Shown here: positions 10,061 through 21,109 of the stretch, one piece after another
Position numbering within the stretch: position 1 is the first letter of the stretch
Layout: every line of letters begins with the position of its first letter
Origin: Prorocentrum cordatum
Lineage: Eukaryota > Sar > Dinophyceae > Prorocentrales > Prorocentraceae
DNA length: 64,000 bases
Direction of reading: 5' to 3'
Assembly: GCA_963575745.1 (NCBI GenBank)
Contig: CAUYUJ010019283.1
Coordinates: 119,047-183,046, forward strand
Notes under the pieces: model-generated
The model's input: only the letters and a program-made list of their open reading frames with translations
What the model was told of the DNA's origin: nothing
Databases searched by the model: none
Position numbers and translations under genes: made by a program

Positions 10061-11350
10061 CTATCGCGACGGTGACCTTGAGATCGGGGCCCTGGTTTCG
10101 CCGGCGGGGCGACGCTGAGGCGCCCGTGGGCGAGGTGGCGCCAGGGGCCATCGAACGCAGTTGGGGAAAGGCGGTTCGCTCTGATCAGGCAGCTCCCGCG
10201 CGGCGACAGAGATCGCGGTGGCGCGGCGCCGCCGCGCGCCAGGGCAACGCCGGCCCAACGTGACGAGCGCCCATTGGCCGCGAATAAAATCCCCGCCCGG
10301 CCGGGGGCCGATGGGGGTCTCGTCGAGCGAAACCTCGCGCCTCGATCGACAGTTCCATGTCGCCCTCCCGCGCGCTACCCCCGAGATGGCCCTGGGCTGT
10401 CCGGCCCTGGGCTCCTCGGACTCCTCGGAACGGGTCGACCGCTCTTTCCGCCGAGGCCCGTCCAGGATGTCGATTTCTTCTGGTCTAACCTGGGCCAGTC
10501 TCCCCGCGCGCATGCGCTCCTCCCCTGCTGGGCCTCTCCTTTCTCGATCTTGCTGACCATCTGGGTGGCGCGCGCTGGGTCCGTGTCCAGGGGGCTCGCT
10601 GATGCTCGCGCCGAGCTCGCCACCCCGTGCGTGCGGCCCATCTCCTGGTGCGCCGCCTTCTGCTTGCCCCCGTGGATCTGAAAGCGGATCTGGAGCGCAG
10701 TGGGCGGCTCGCCGTCCTCGACGGCGAAAGCGGCAGCGCGGGCGGCGGCGCCGCGGGCGACTCGACTGCCGCCAGGGGCGCCCCCGACGGGGGCGGCGGG
10801 TGACCCGCGACGGCGAGCGCCTGTGCGTCTTCCGCTAAGCGCGCTCCCTTGCCCCGCCTGGCGTCGCGCGCGCGCTCGAGTCGCGCTGGTTCCGGGTCGG
10901 CGTGCCCCAAGTTGCCCTCTTCGTGCTCATTCGGGCATCTTCCGGCCCGTCCTTGCAAACTCCTCCAGCTGGGTCCGCTTCTCGATATAGGGTTCCGCCT
11001 CCTCTGGGGTCTTGCGGCGCAACGTCGGCCGCGTGCTGTCCGTCTGCCCGCTCTGAGTCACCTTCGCCGCGGGCGGAATCTGAGCTACGGCGCCCTTGAT
11101 GTCGCGCGCGTCGCGCTGCTGCAAGAGCGCTTCCTCCTGGGTCTTCTCTAACTCTTCCCAGCTACCCGCGTCCTCGTCGCCCGTCGGCTCCTCGGTTCGA
11201 CCCAGCAGGCGTGGCGGGTGGCGAATCGTCTGGTCCGCCTTGTCGTCGCTGACCTTCCATTTGGCCAAGACTGTCCTGGAGGTTCCCGTGCGATGTGGTG
11301 CGGCGACGAACTCTGGCGCGGATCTCAGACGGCCGCAAAGGAAAATCCCT
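10060..11350 (-). pseudogene. Frameshifted protein-like remnant
   Basis: Three consecutive frames carry plausible protein. About 11.32-10.93 kb holds LAKWKVSDDKADQTIRHPP and a charged helix (EELEKTQEEALLQQRDARD), ending at a stop. About 10.93-10.69 kb continues in another frame with NEHEEGNLGHADPEPARLER and a Pro/Ala-rich part. About 10.68-10.38 kb holds IHGGKQKAAHQEMGRTHG and LAQVRPEEIDILDGP in two further frames. Codons end mostly in G/C. The repeated frame changes argue for a decayed gene or retroelement gag-like region. Function unknown. Confidence 0.4.
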
Positions 11351-11913
11351 CATTTCGAGCCGCGGTCGCCTCGCCCCCCACGGAGTTCCCTGAACGACGC
11401 GAGGATGAGAGGGAGAGGATGGTGGAACTGAGAGTGCCCGCCCCGTAAACCCTGCGACCGGACGCGCCTCCGCTTGGGCGCGGCTCGCGATCTCCTCGCC
11501 GGCGCTGAACTCCCCGGCGGCCCAATGGATAAGACAAATCGGTCGGTGCCCGGCCTGGTGACGTGGGGCGCCCGGCTCGCCCGGCCTTCGGCGCCCAGGG
11601 TGATCTCGTCGTTCCCCAGGCCCGCCGCGGCGGCAATGCCCCTGGGCAGCCTGGCCGGCGGGAGGGCTGTGCAGTGCTGCGGCAAGAAGGGGAACTCCAC
11701 TGCGCCGCGTCCACAGATGCAGGCGGGCACCTGAGCGCGGCCCACTGGCTGTGTTCGCCCGCAGATGCCCGTGGCGGTCTGCCCCTTCGCCGGTTCATTG
11801 GAGTCATGATTGTGAAATCCACCCCAAACAATAGACTCCAACATGATCTCTAGATCCTCCAGCCGGACCGGGGCCTGCGCCGCGGCCGCGTCTGCCGTCG
11901 CCCGGTCGCCCAT
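11350..11913 (-). pseudogene. Protein-like fragment, possibly same decayed element
   Basis: Contains LEDLEIMLESIVWGGFHNHD followed by a Cys-containing part (PACICGRGAVEFPFLPQHC). A loosely similar string (STFLPQYWAAPLPKLPRQ) occurs in the minus-strand fragment near 51.75 kb, suggesting a shared repeat family. No known domain. Confidence 0.3.
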
Positions 11914-11992
11914 CTGCCGCGGGGGCGGGGCGCTCTTCGAAGTCTCGACCGCGAACGCTTGCGATACCTAGTTCCATCAGCGTCGCCGCCAG

Positions 11993-12277
11993 TCAGCGCC
12001 AAGAAGGGCCTTGCTTCGGCTTCGGAGCTGGCCTTCTGCCTTTTTCTGCGATCGTCCTGTCGTCCCTGGGGCGGAGCTTTGTCATGGTAAGCAGGTGGCG
12101 CCAATGCTCGATGGTCTTCCGCGCCCTGTGGCCCGTCATCAAATCAGCCTTGGCATCAACATCGTCCTAATCGGTATGGTGCTTTCTGTCAACCTCGTCC
12201 CCGGGCAGATCCACAGAGTCGCCACTGTCCGTGTCGTATGATCCTGGAACAGATGGCGACTGAACTCCGCCCTGCTC
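11993..12277 (-). pseudogene. Gag-like fragment with one in-frame TAG
   Basis: A 94-codon frame is broken once, by a TAG at 12169-12167. Upstream of it reads PGSYDTDSGDSVDLPGDEVD; downstream reads ADLMTGHRARKTIEHWRHLL then a basic tail (KGRRPAPKPKQ), ending in TGA. The acidic-then-basic composition resembles retroelement gag or nucleic-acid-binding tails, but no motif proves it. Confidence 0.45.
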
Positions 12278-12279
12278 GT

Positions 12280-13480
12280 TCGATTAAGGATACGCCGAAC
12301 TGCAGGGTTTCCCGACGTCTCTTGGGAACGACTTGAATGCTGTCTTGTCGGATGGCTGTCGTGTCGGTGATAACTCCTGCCAACGTCGTTGTTTCTATCG
12401 GCACCGTGCGGACATCGGACATCCTTCTTCCAAGAAGCGTGTGAAGGCTAGACCGACAGCGTCAATCCGTGCATTTCGTTAATGAAACCGAAAAATGTAG
12501 TTTGACAGTGGCTGGCCAGCTTTGATCCTAGAGTTGACTAGCGCGGCACCCTGGGCTCTTCTCTCGTCGTTCGCGACTCCGTCGTGGTCCTGCAACGCTT
12601 TCGGGATTCAGTCTTGCGTTTGCAACGTGGGTCGCATAATCCAACACTCTCTCAACATATCGATCGGTGGTGACTGAATGTCTTGTCAGCTCCCGCCTCC
12701 GTTCCGTATCTGGTGCGTCTGGCCCAAACTTCGGGACTCGATCGGTCTACCTCGGGGTGCTCAGATTCCACCTGGGCCGGGGTGCGTCCACACTCTCTGT
12801 ATACCCCTAAATACGGCCACGAGGTAGATCTCCAATCGTGGTGTTCTTGCCGCTCTTCGTTCCATCGTTGTCCCTGTCTCCGCTCGGCATCCTATTCCCG
12901 CCAATTTGATGACTGCCAATATCAGCTGTCGTGAGATTGTTTGTGGTCGCCGTCGTCTGGCCACGAACCTGTTTGCGAGCCCGCGGAAGCCTCAGCAAGA
13001 GGCTCTTCTTGTCGTGGTGCTTCTTCTCAATGCTGTCTTTTTCTCTGGTCCCTTGCTCACCCGTCTCGTTTTTTTTTTTTTTTTGTTTTCTATCGCCTGT
13101 CTCACAGCATCGGATATCGCCCCGGTAACTACCACTGTCATTGCGCTGTGAAGCTAAAGTGCTGGGAGAGATCCAAGTGCGGGAGAGAGAAATAGAAAGA
13201 GAGAGAGAGATCACCAGGTCGACGCTCTAGAAAAGCTATTCACGGGAATTCCCACGGCGGCGACGAAAAATCATAAAACACTGTGCAAGGGGGGGCCCAA
13301 AATCTGGCGGCCGACGCCCCGGACACAAAGCAGGTGGTACAAAAAAACTGGCGGCGAGACATTGCACAAATCAACGGTGGCACTGAAAAAACGACGACGA
13401 CCGACTCTGCACACACTATGTGTAGTATACGATGCAAACAAAATAACATATTTGAAACAAAAATATAGAAAACGTATTCA
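12280..13480. other. Lower-GC intronic block with weak coding-like traces
   Basis: Minus-strand polar reading (12.8-13.2 kb, Lys/Thr/Asn-rich) has no recognised motif. It contains a poly(T) run at 13,069-13,084 and a GA-run at 13,190-13,210. No gene is called. Confidence 0.4.
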
Positions 13481-13539
13481 CTTTACGCATGTAATAAACG
13501 AATGCTTACGCCACTCACGCCACTCACGCCACTCACGGC

Positions 13540-13542
13540 CGA

Positions 13543-13591
<49 letters not shown>

Positions 13592-13592
13592 T

Positions 13593-13630
<38 letters not shown>

Positions 13631-13657
13631 GGCCCGAGCCCGACCCCGACCCCGCGT

Positions 13658-13709
<52 letters not shown>

Positions 13710-13835
13710 ACCCAAGCCCGACCCCAAACCCAGGCCCAAGTCGGAGCTCGAGCCCGAGCGCGAACCCGAGTCCGAGCCCGAGCCGGAGCCGGAACCGGAA
13801 CCCGAACCTGAGCCCGAGCCCGAGCCCGATACAGA
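13540..13835. repeat. GAGCCC hexamer array (left arm of large inverted structure)
   Basis: About 45 copies of CCCGAG/GAGCCC with scattered substitutions. It is the mirror orientation of the GGGCTC array at 16.0-18.1 kb. It reads as Pro-Ser, Ala-Arg or Leu-Gly in every frame, with no stops. Confidence 0.95.
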
Positions 13836-14039
13836 CCCCTGGAGACGACGCCCTTTGCCAGGCAAAACGCCTTAAGTTCGAAGAAAATCTATTCGGAAAC
13901 TTTTCAGAAATTATTTCCGAAAAGCTGCCTGGTGCCAAAATGATCAGTAAGACAGCCCGAAATGTCCTAAACGTAAGTTTAAAGAAGCTAAGGCTCAGAA
14001 AACAAATACAAGTTATAAAAGAAATCGTAAACACTTGCT

Positions 14040-15830
14040 CAAATGATGCTCTCAGTTTGCCTTCTCGTACCGCACGGCTCGCAGAGCGCACATGAAAACC
14101 GAAATCGTAAGCGCGATCTCAAATGATGCTCTTATTTCGCATTCTCGTACTGCACGGCTCGCAGAGCGCAAATAGAAACTATGTTCTCATTTTGCGTTAC
14201 GGTACAGCACGGCACGCAGAGCGCAAATGAAAACAGGAAGCGTAAGCACTTGCTCAAATGGTGCTTCATTTTGCGTTCTCGTACCTTGCAAACCGCTCTC
14301 ATTTTACCTTCTCGTACGGCACGGCACGCAGAGCGCGAATGAAAACAGGAAGCGTAAGCACTTGCTCAAATGATGCTTGTTACGGCCTGTCAAAAATTAC
14401 GAATTTAAAAATCAACGTTGTCAATGTCAGTGCGTGTCAAGATCGTTCCGTGAAGCCCCTTGGCGCACGGGCTTGCGAAAGGCAGAATTCAGATTGTATG
14501 TTTCAGTGTGTGTCGGGATCCTCGTTCCTTATGCGGTACGAGAATGCGAAATGAGAGCATCATTTGAGTTCGTGCTTACGGTTTCTGTTTCATTTGCGCT
14601 GTGCGAACTGTGCGGTACGAGAACGCAAAATGAAAGCAGAATTTGAGCTAAAGTTTACGGTGTCTGTTTTCATTTGCGCTCTGCGAGTCGTGCCGTACGA
14701 GAACGTAAAATCAGAAGATCATTCGTGTTAGCGCTTACAATTTTGGTTTTCATTTGCATTCAGTGAGCCGTGTGCGGTACCAGAATACGAAATTATAATA
14801 TCATTTGAATGTGTGTGTTACGGTTTCTGTTTTTATTTGCGCTGTGCGAGCCGTGCGGTACGAGAACGAAAAATGAGGGCATCATCTGAGCTAATGTTTA
14901 CGGTTTCTGTTTTCATTTGCGCTCTGCGAGTCGTGCCGTGCGAGAACGTAAAATCAGAAGATCATTCGTGTTAGCGCTTACAAATTTGGTTCCCATTTGC
15001 ATTTAGTGAGCCGTGTGCAGTGCCAGAATACGAAATGAGCGTACCATTTGAACTTGTGTTTACGGCTTATATGTTCATTTGCGTTGTGCGAGCTGTGTGG
15101 TACGAGAACGCAAAATGAGAGCATCATTTGAGCTAGTGTTTACGGTTTCTGTTTTCATTTGCGCTCTGCGAGCCGCGCCGTAGAAAAACGTAAAATCAGA
15201 AGATCATTCGAGCTAGCGCTTACAATTTTGGTTTTCATTTGCATTCAGTGAGCCGCGTGCGGTACCAGAGTACGAAATGAGAGCATCATTTGAATGTGTG
15301 TTTACGGTTTCTGTTTTCATTTGCGCTGTGCGAGCCGTGCGGTACGGGAACGCAAAATGAGAGCATCATTTGAACTAATGTTTACGGTTCTGTTTTCATT
15401 TGCGCTCTGCGAGCCGTGCCGTACGAGAACGTAAAATCAGAAGATCATTCGAATTAGCGCTTACAATTTTGGTTTTCATTTGCATTCAGTGAGCCGTGAA
15501 TGAGAGTATCATTTGAATTTGTGTGTTGCGGTTTCTGTGTTTTTTTGTTTTGCGTTGTGCGAGCCGTGCGGTACGAGAACGTAAAATGAGAACATCATTT
15601 GAGCTAGAGCTTACGGTTTCTGTTTTCATTTGCGCTCTGCAAACCGTGCCGTACGAGAGCGCACAATAAGAGTATCATTTGAGCTCGTGCTTTCAGTTTT
15701 TGCTTTAACTTGCGCTCTGCGAGCCGTGCGGTACGAGAATGCGAAACGAGAGCATCATTTGGGCTCGTGGTTACGAGTTTGTTTTAATTGCGGTTGAGAA
15801 CGCAAAATGAAGTATACGTCGTTGTGTTAT
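14040..15830. repeat. Satellite of about 105-115-bp units, inverted about its centre
   Basis: Units carry CGTACCGCACGGCTCGCAGA, CATTTGCGCTCTGCGAG and AATGAGAGCATCATTTGA. To about 14,390 they run in one orientation; from about 14,530 they run reverse-complemented. The centre (14,390-14,530) is unique AT-rich sequence. Confidence 0.85.
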
Positions 15831-15989
15831 TCTCCTTTTCCAACCTGAAGAAATATAATCAAATTCCGGAAGATTCCACGATTCATTTTCACAATCAAAG
15901 ATGCAAAACGGTTCTATGACTCATTTTTGGTCTGGACACCTTTTCAGGAATAATTTCTGAAAAGCTTCCAAATTCATATTGAGAGAAAT

Positions 15990-16542
15990 GCTTCGGCTCG
16001 TGCTTGGGCTTCGGCTAGCTCACGCTCGAGCTTCGACTTGGGGCTCTGGGCTTGGACTAGCGCTCCGGCTCGGCCTCGCGCCTTCGGCTCGCGCTCGGGC
16101 TCGGGCTCGGGGCTCGGGCTCGGACTCGAACTCGGGCTCGCGCTTGACTCGGCTTCAGCGGGCTTCGGCTCGGGCTCGGGCTTCGGCTCGGGCCTCGGGC
16201 TTCAGCTCGGATTCAGACTTCGGCTCGCGCATGAGCTTGCGCTCAGGCTTCAGCTCGCACTCGGAATAGTGCTCCAGCTTTGCCTCGGGCTCGGGCTCGG
16301 GGTCGGGGTAGGGGTCCGGCTCGGGCTCAGACTCGAGCTCGGGCTCTCGCTCGGAGTCGGGCTTGGGCTTGGGCTGAAGCTAAGGGTCCGGTCGGGCTCG
16401 GACTCGCGCTCGGCTCGGGCTCGCGCTCGGGCTCGGGCTCGGGCTCGGGCTTCGGCTCGGCCTCGAGCTCGGGCTCGGGCTTCGGCTGGAGATCGGGCTT
16501 CGGCTCGCGCTCGGGCTCGCGCTCGGGCTCGCGCTCGGGCTT

Positions 16543-16580
<38 letters not shown>

Positions 16581-16839
16581 ACCCGGGCTCGCGCTCGGGC
16601 TCGGGCTCGGGCTTGGGCTCGGGTTTCGGCTCGGGCTCGGGCTCGGGCTTGGGCTCGGGCTCGCGCTCGCGCTCGGGCTCGGCTCGGCTCGGGCTCGGGC
16701 TTAGGCTCGGGCTTGGGCTCGGGCTCGGGCTCGCGCGCGGGCTCGGGCTCGCGCTCGGACTCGAACTCGGGCTCGCGCTCGGGCTCGGGCTCGGGCTCGG
16801 CTCGGGCTCGGCCTTCGGCTCGGGCTCGGGCTCGGGCTT

Positions 16840-16873
<34 letters not shown>

Positions 16874-16894
16874 CGGGCTCGAACTCGGGCTCGC

Positions 16895-16932
<38 letters not shown>

Positions 16933-18135
16933 CGGGCTCGGCTCGGGCTCGCTCGGCTCGGGCTCGGGCTCGGGTTCGGCTCGGGCTCGGGCTTAGGCTC
17001 GGGCTCGGGCTCGGGCTTGGGCTCGAGCTCGGGCTCGTGTTCGGGCTTCGGCTCGGGCTCGGGCTCGGGCTCGGGCTTCGGGTCGGGCTCGAGCTCGGGC
17101 TTCGGTTCGGGCTCGGGCTTCGGCTCGCGCTCGGGCTCGCGCTCGGGCTCGCGCTCGGGCTCGTGCTCGGGCTTGGACTCGGGCTCGGGCTCGGGCTCGC
17201 GCTCGGACTCCGGCTTCGGCTCAGGCTCGCGCTTGGGCTTGGGCTCGGGCTCGAGCTCGGACTCGGGCTCGGGCTCGGGCTTCGGCTCGAGATCGGGCTT
17301 CGGCTCGCGCTCGGGCTCGCGCTCGGACTTCGGCTCGGGCTCGGGCTCGGGCTTCGGCTCGGGCTCGGGCTCGGGCGCGGGCTCGTTCTCGCGCTCGGGT
17401 TTCGTCTCGGGCTCGGGCTCGGGCTCTGGCTCGGGCTCGGGCTCGCGCTCCTCGGGCTCGGGTTCGGGCTCGGGCTTCGGCTCGGGCTCGGGCTCGGGTT
17501 TCGGCTCGCGCTTGGGCTCGAGCTCGAGCTCGGGCTCGGGCGTCGGCTCGGGTTCGGGCTTCGGTTCGCGCTCGGGCTCGGGCTCGCGCTCGGGCTCGGG
17601 CGTGGGCTCGGGTTTCGGCTCGGGCTCGGGCTCGGGTTCGGGCTCGCGCTCGGGCTCGGGCTCGGGCTCGGGCTTCGGCTTGGGCTCGGGCTTCGGCTCG
17701 CGCTCGGGTCCGAGCTCGGGTTCGGGTTCGGGCGCAGGCTTGGGTTCGGGCTGCGGCTCGGGGTCGGATTCGGGATCGGTATCGGGAACGAGATCGCGGG
17801 GTGAGGGAGTTGGTCGGGGTCGGAATGGAGATTGGGGTCGGGCTCGGAGCGCGGGCTCGGGTTCGGGCTCGGAGCGCGGGCTCGTGCTCAGGCTCGTGCT
17901 CGCGCTGGGGCTCGGTCGAGGTCGAGCTCGGATCTAGGCTCGGGCTCGGGGCGCGCGCTCGAGCTCGGGCTCGGGTCTGGGCTCGGGTTCATGCTCGGGC
18001 TCGTGCTCGTGCTCGGGCTTGGGCTCGGGGCGCGGGCTCGTGCTCTTGCTCGGGCGGGCTCGGTCAAGCTCAGGTCTAAGCGCTCGGGCTCGGGGCGCGC
18101 GCTCGGGCTCGGGTTCTGGCTCGGGCTCGTGCTCG
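15990..18135. repeat. GGGCTC hexamer array (right arm)
   Basis: About 2.1 kb of CGGGCTC-type hexamers with variants (CTTCGG, CGCGCT). Open in several frames (Gly-Ser, Gly-Leu, Ala-Arg dipeptides for up to 588 codons), purely because the unit lacks stops. Not coding. Confidence 0.95.
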
Positions 18136-18199
18136 GACTCGGGCTCGTTCCGATTCGTGCCCCTCCCCGCATCCCCCCTCTGGACTTGGACGGGGGGCT

Positions 18200-18370
18200 T
18201 CGCGACGCGTCGGAGCGTCCAAGATGGCCCAAGATTGCTCCAAGAGCGCCTCGGAGAACCCAGGATGGCCTCCAAGATGGGTCAAGATAGCCCAAGATGC
18301 CTCAAGATGGCTTCCAATAAGCTCCACGAAGCCCCAATGCCGCCGCAAGATGGGTCCAAGTGGCCCGAGA
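18200..18370. repeat. Dispersed 'AAGATGGCCCAAGA' repeat, short copy
   Basis: Runs of CCAAGATGGCYCAAGATNGC-like units, related to the large block at 33.4-41.1 kb. Confidence 0.7.
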
Positions 18371-18419
18371 GCTTCCCACCTCCTCCTGTTCCTGCTCTGA
18401 TCACCTCAGATCGCCTGGG

Positions 18420-19065
18420 CGCCGTTTCTGGATAGGCTGGTGGGGGCGCGCGAAACGTCAAGAATTCGGCCGTCTATGTTCCCGATGACCGGTATACCCA
18501 GAAGGTTTATTCCCGTGCACGTGGGCGGGGTGACGTAGTAGGACGGGCGTCGCAGACGACTGGGACCTCACGCAACAACGTCTGGTCTGGTCGGGGCGCC
18601 GAGGTGAACAACGAACGGCGAGGATCGGGCAATCTCAGAGGAGGCCCCGGCCCCAAGTGCTCCACCTTTCCGTCAATTCCCGGATCCCTGGGGCGCTCTG
18701 GGCATCGTGAGGGCGGGGTGGCAACCACCTTCGCACCTTGGCCTCCTCGGAATCACTGAAGCCACCTGGGGCAAGGACCCCCTGGCAGCGCCCGAGAGGC
18801 GGCGAAGGAAAGCAACGGCGGGATGCACGCAGTCATGACTTTTCAGCCGCGGCTGTCGGCCACGATCGCAGCAGCTACATGTCGCGCGTCAAATCGCGTC
18901 AAGCGCTGGTCCGTGTAACATTGACTGGGGGCCCGCAGGGCCCCCCTGGCCCAGGGCGCCCCCCGTTCGCCGCGGGCCCAGGACCCAACCGCCATTCGCG
19001 GGGAACCAGATGAATGGGTGGCGCCACGAGCAAGTGGAGGACTCCTGGCCCCCCAGCTCGAAATG
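18420..19065. other. GC-rich sequence, no confident gene
   Basis: Downstream (minus strand) of the decayed ORF pair. Open frames continue but composition becomes Pro/Gly-rich. I see no motif. Confidence 0.4.
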
Positions 19066-20273
19066 TCATAGAGGCCCAGGCGGCGCGCGCCCCCGTGGCC
19101 AGTCCGCAGCGGGCACGCGCGCCGATATGTAAAGGCTCCGGCAACCAGCGCGCGGGGCCACCGGGTACATGCAGACCAAATCTTTCACCGCCTTTGCGAT
19201 CTGCGGCTGCCTGGCGTCTTTCAATTTTTTCGGCGGAACGCCCAGGCGGCTGGCCTTCGCAGTCGTCATGTACACTTGCTTGGCGTAGCCCGCCAGGGTG
19301 CCGATTGCCTTCAGGATGGAACCCGCGCGCCTGGAATCCACATCTTCGTCGATCTTGCCCTCCTGCACCTCCGCGGCCACGTGCTCGGCCATGTTCGCAT
19401 GCGCGTGGAAGAACGTCGGGTCCGCCTCTGGCTTCGTCGGTAAAGCAACTGGGGAGAACTGCGCGCCTGGTAGGACGCACGCATCTGCCGCGAACCCTGA
19501 CCAGGCCCGCGGCCTGGCGGAGCCGGCCTTGCATGGCTCCCAACACGTGGACCCGCCGTTGGAGCGCGCCGTGGATACCGTCGCCAGCTCCACGTGGAAT
19601 CTCGTGGAAGTGTCGCTGAGCTTCTTCAGCTCCCTGAGCTTGGCAGCCTCGTTGTCGGGCTCCTCCATCAGCAGGAAGCTCTCGTACGCCTTCTTGAAGG
19701 GCGCCGCGATTCTGGGGAAGGTGCCGCCGTCTTCCTTGGGCAGAAAACCAAATTGACGTAGCCCCAGCTGCCGCGCTCAGTCTCGAACTTCTTGGAGGAC
19801 TGCGCCAGGCGCTCCTTGATCGTCCGCTTGTTCGCCATGCCCCTGTGCTTGTCGGTGGTCAGCAATGCGTTGCATCGGGCCGCTAACTCCGACAAGCAAT
19901 GAACCATGCCGTCGGGGCGCAAGTTGCGCATGCTCTGGAACAGCCGGAAGAGGCCCGAGCCAGGCTCGTACGCGACGTAATAATCGCTCTCCTCGTCCTC
20001 GCCCCCAGAACCCGCGCCGAGCTCGCCGACGACGCCATTGCCCTGGCCCCCGCGGGAATCGGCCTGGGCGCTGGCAGAATCAACCGAAAGCGTCTTCTCG
20101 ATCCGCTCCTCCGCTGGCTCGACGAGGTCGTCCGCCGCCGCCTGGAGGGTAGACGCCGCAACTCGGAGTCGCTGTTCCTGGGCCGAAAGAGCCTCGAAGC
20201 CCTCGGGGTCATCGGTAGTCTTGCAATGCTCGTGGATGTGGGTCCAATCGTCGTCCTTCTTGGTGGCCATCAT
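19066..20273 (-). pseudogene. Unidentified ORF 2 (about 400 aa, one frameshift)
   Basis: Starts at tandem ATGs (ATGATGGCC) 4 bases after the stop of the preceding ORF. The N-terminal half reads MATKKDDDWTHIHEHCKTTD, an acidic linker (GGEDEESDYYVAYEP) and ANKRTIKERLAQSSKKFETE. Near 19,747 the frame must shift by one base: GSWGYVNLVF continues as LPKEDGGTFPRIAAPFKKAY. The second half has MEEPDNEAAKLRELKKLSD, ANMAEHVAAEVQEGKID and KKLKDARQPQIAKAVKDLVC. Codons end strongly in G/C, so this was a real protein. No known family is recognised. The single shift means a pseudogene, a sequencing error or a missed splice. Confidence 0.6.
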
Positions 20274-20276
20274 GGT

Positions 20277-20789
20277 TTACATAGTTTTCCTAAGGGCCGA
20301 ATGACAATGCGCCGCCGACGGCCCCAGCCGAGCCTGCGCCAGGTGCTGGGCTGGAGCGCGCGCCCCGCCCTGCCGTGGCGGGGGGGGGCCAGTGCGCCAG
20401 TCCAGGGCCTGGGCGGGCGCGGCCCGGGACAAAGGCGGGGCAGTGGCACCCGAACTCCCGAGCTCGCGCATCGAGCCGAACTCCCTGCACAACGGGGGCA
20501 TCTCTGCCTCAGCCCACCCGAGCAGCCTCAGGAGCACGGGGCGGATCGCGGCCACTGCCTCGTGAAAAAGCCCCATGTACTCGTCGTCAGGCACGCCGGG
20601 ATCGGCGAGGTAATCGCCGGACTTGGCGGACAGGGCCCCCCCGTAAGACAAGTGCGCGTCAGTCCGCGACATCGCCCCCATCTTGAAGCCGCTGGCGCAG
20701 CAAATCTGGCCCCCAAACGGGGTCGAGTGGCCGCGGAGCCTCGAGTGAACAGTCAAGCAAGGTCTTCGTTCATTGGGAAAATATAACAT
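20277..20789 (-). CDS. Unidentified ORF 1, directly upstream of ORF 2
   Basis: 171 codons including stop from an ATG at 20789. Recognisable protein-like parts are CASGFKMGAMSRTDAHLSYG, GDYLADPGVPDDEYMGLFHE and AVAAIRPVLLRLLGWAEAEM. The C-terminus is Pro/Ala-rich and ends LRKTM-stop, with the next ATG only 3 bases beyond the stop. Such tight spacing is odd for a spliced nuclear gene and would suit a two-ORF mobile element. No homologue is recognised. It may be the 3' part of a longer protein spliced in at about 20.74 kb. Confidence 0.45.
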   Translation of the reverse strand: MLYFPNERRPCLTVHSRLRGHSTPFGGQICCASGFKMGAMSRTDAHLSYGGALSAKSGDYLADPGVPDDEYMGLFHEAVAAIRPVLLRLLGWAEAEMPPLCREFGSMRELGSSGATAPPLSRAAPAQALDWRTGPPPPRQGGARAPAQHLAQARLGPSAAHCHSALRKTM

Positions 20790-21109
20790 CGCACATGTAG
20801 GAATCCAACCAAAATGTCCTTTCCTGCTAGAACAATCGTGTTAGAACAAGCCGGCACGGGAACGTACAGACAGTAATCAGAAACTTGCCCGAGACTTCAA
20901 TCTTGGGAGCCTTGGTGATAAGAGCTAGCCACGTCACTATGAGTTCTTGGAGCTTTGGCGCCACTGTGAGTTCTTGGAGCTTTGGAGGGGGGCCATGATC
21001 GAACCCCCGCCCCCTCCCCTCCCCCCAGACGAGGGCCTCCAGGAGCCGAAGATAACGTCCAATATATTGAATATCCTATCCAGCACCCGCACTATGCATG
21101 TAAAACGAG

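Noticed and set aside
16038-17804. A 588-codon plus-strand open frame (Gly-Leu/Ala-Arg/Gly-Ser repeats)
   Set aside because: It is the translation of a GGGCTC hexamer array that lacks stops in several frames; no start context, codon bias or unique sequence.
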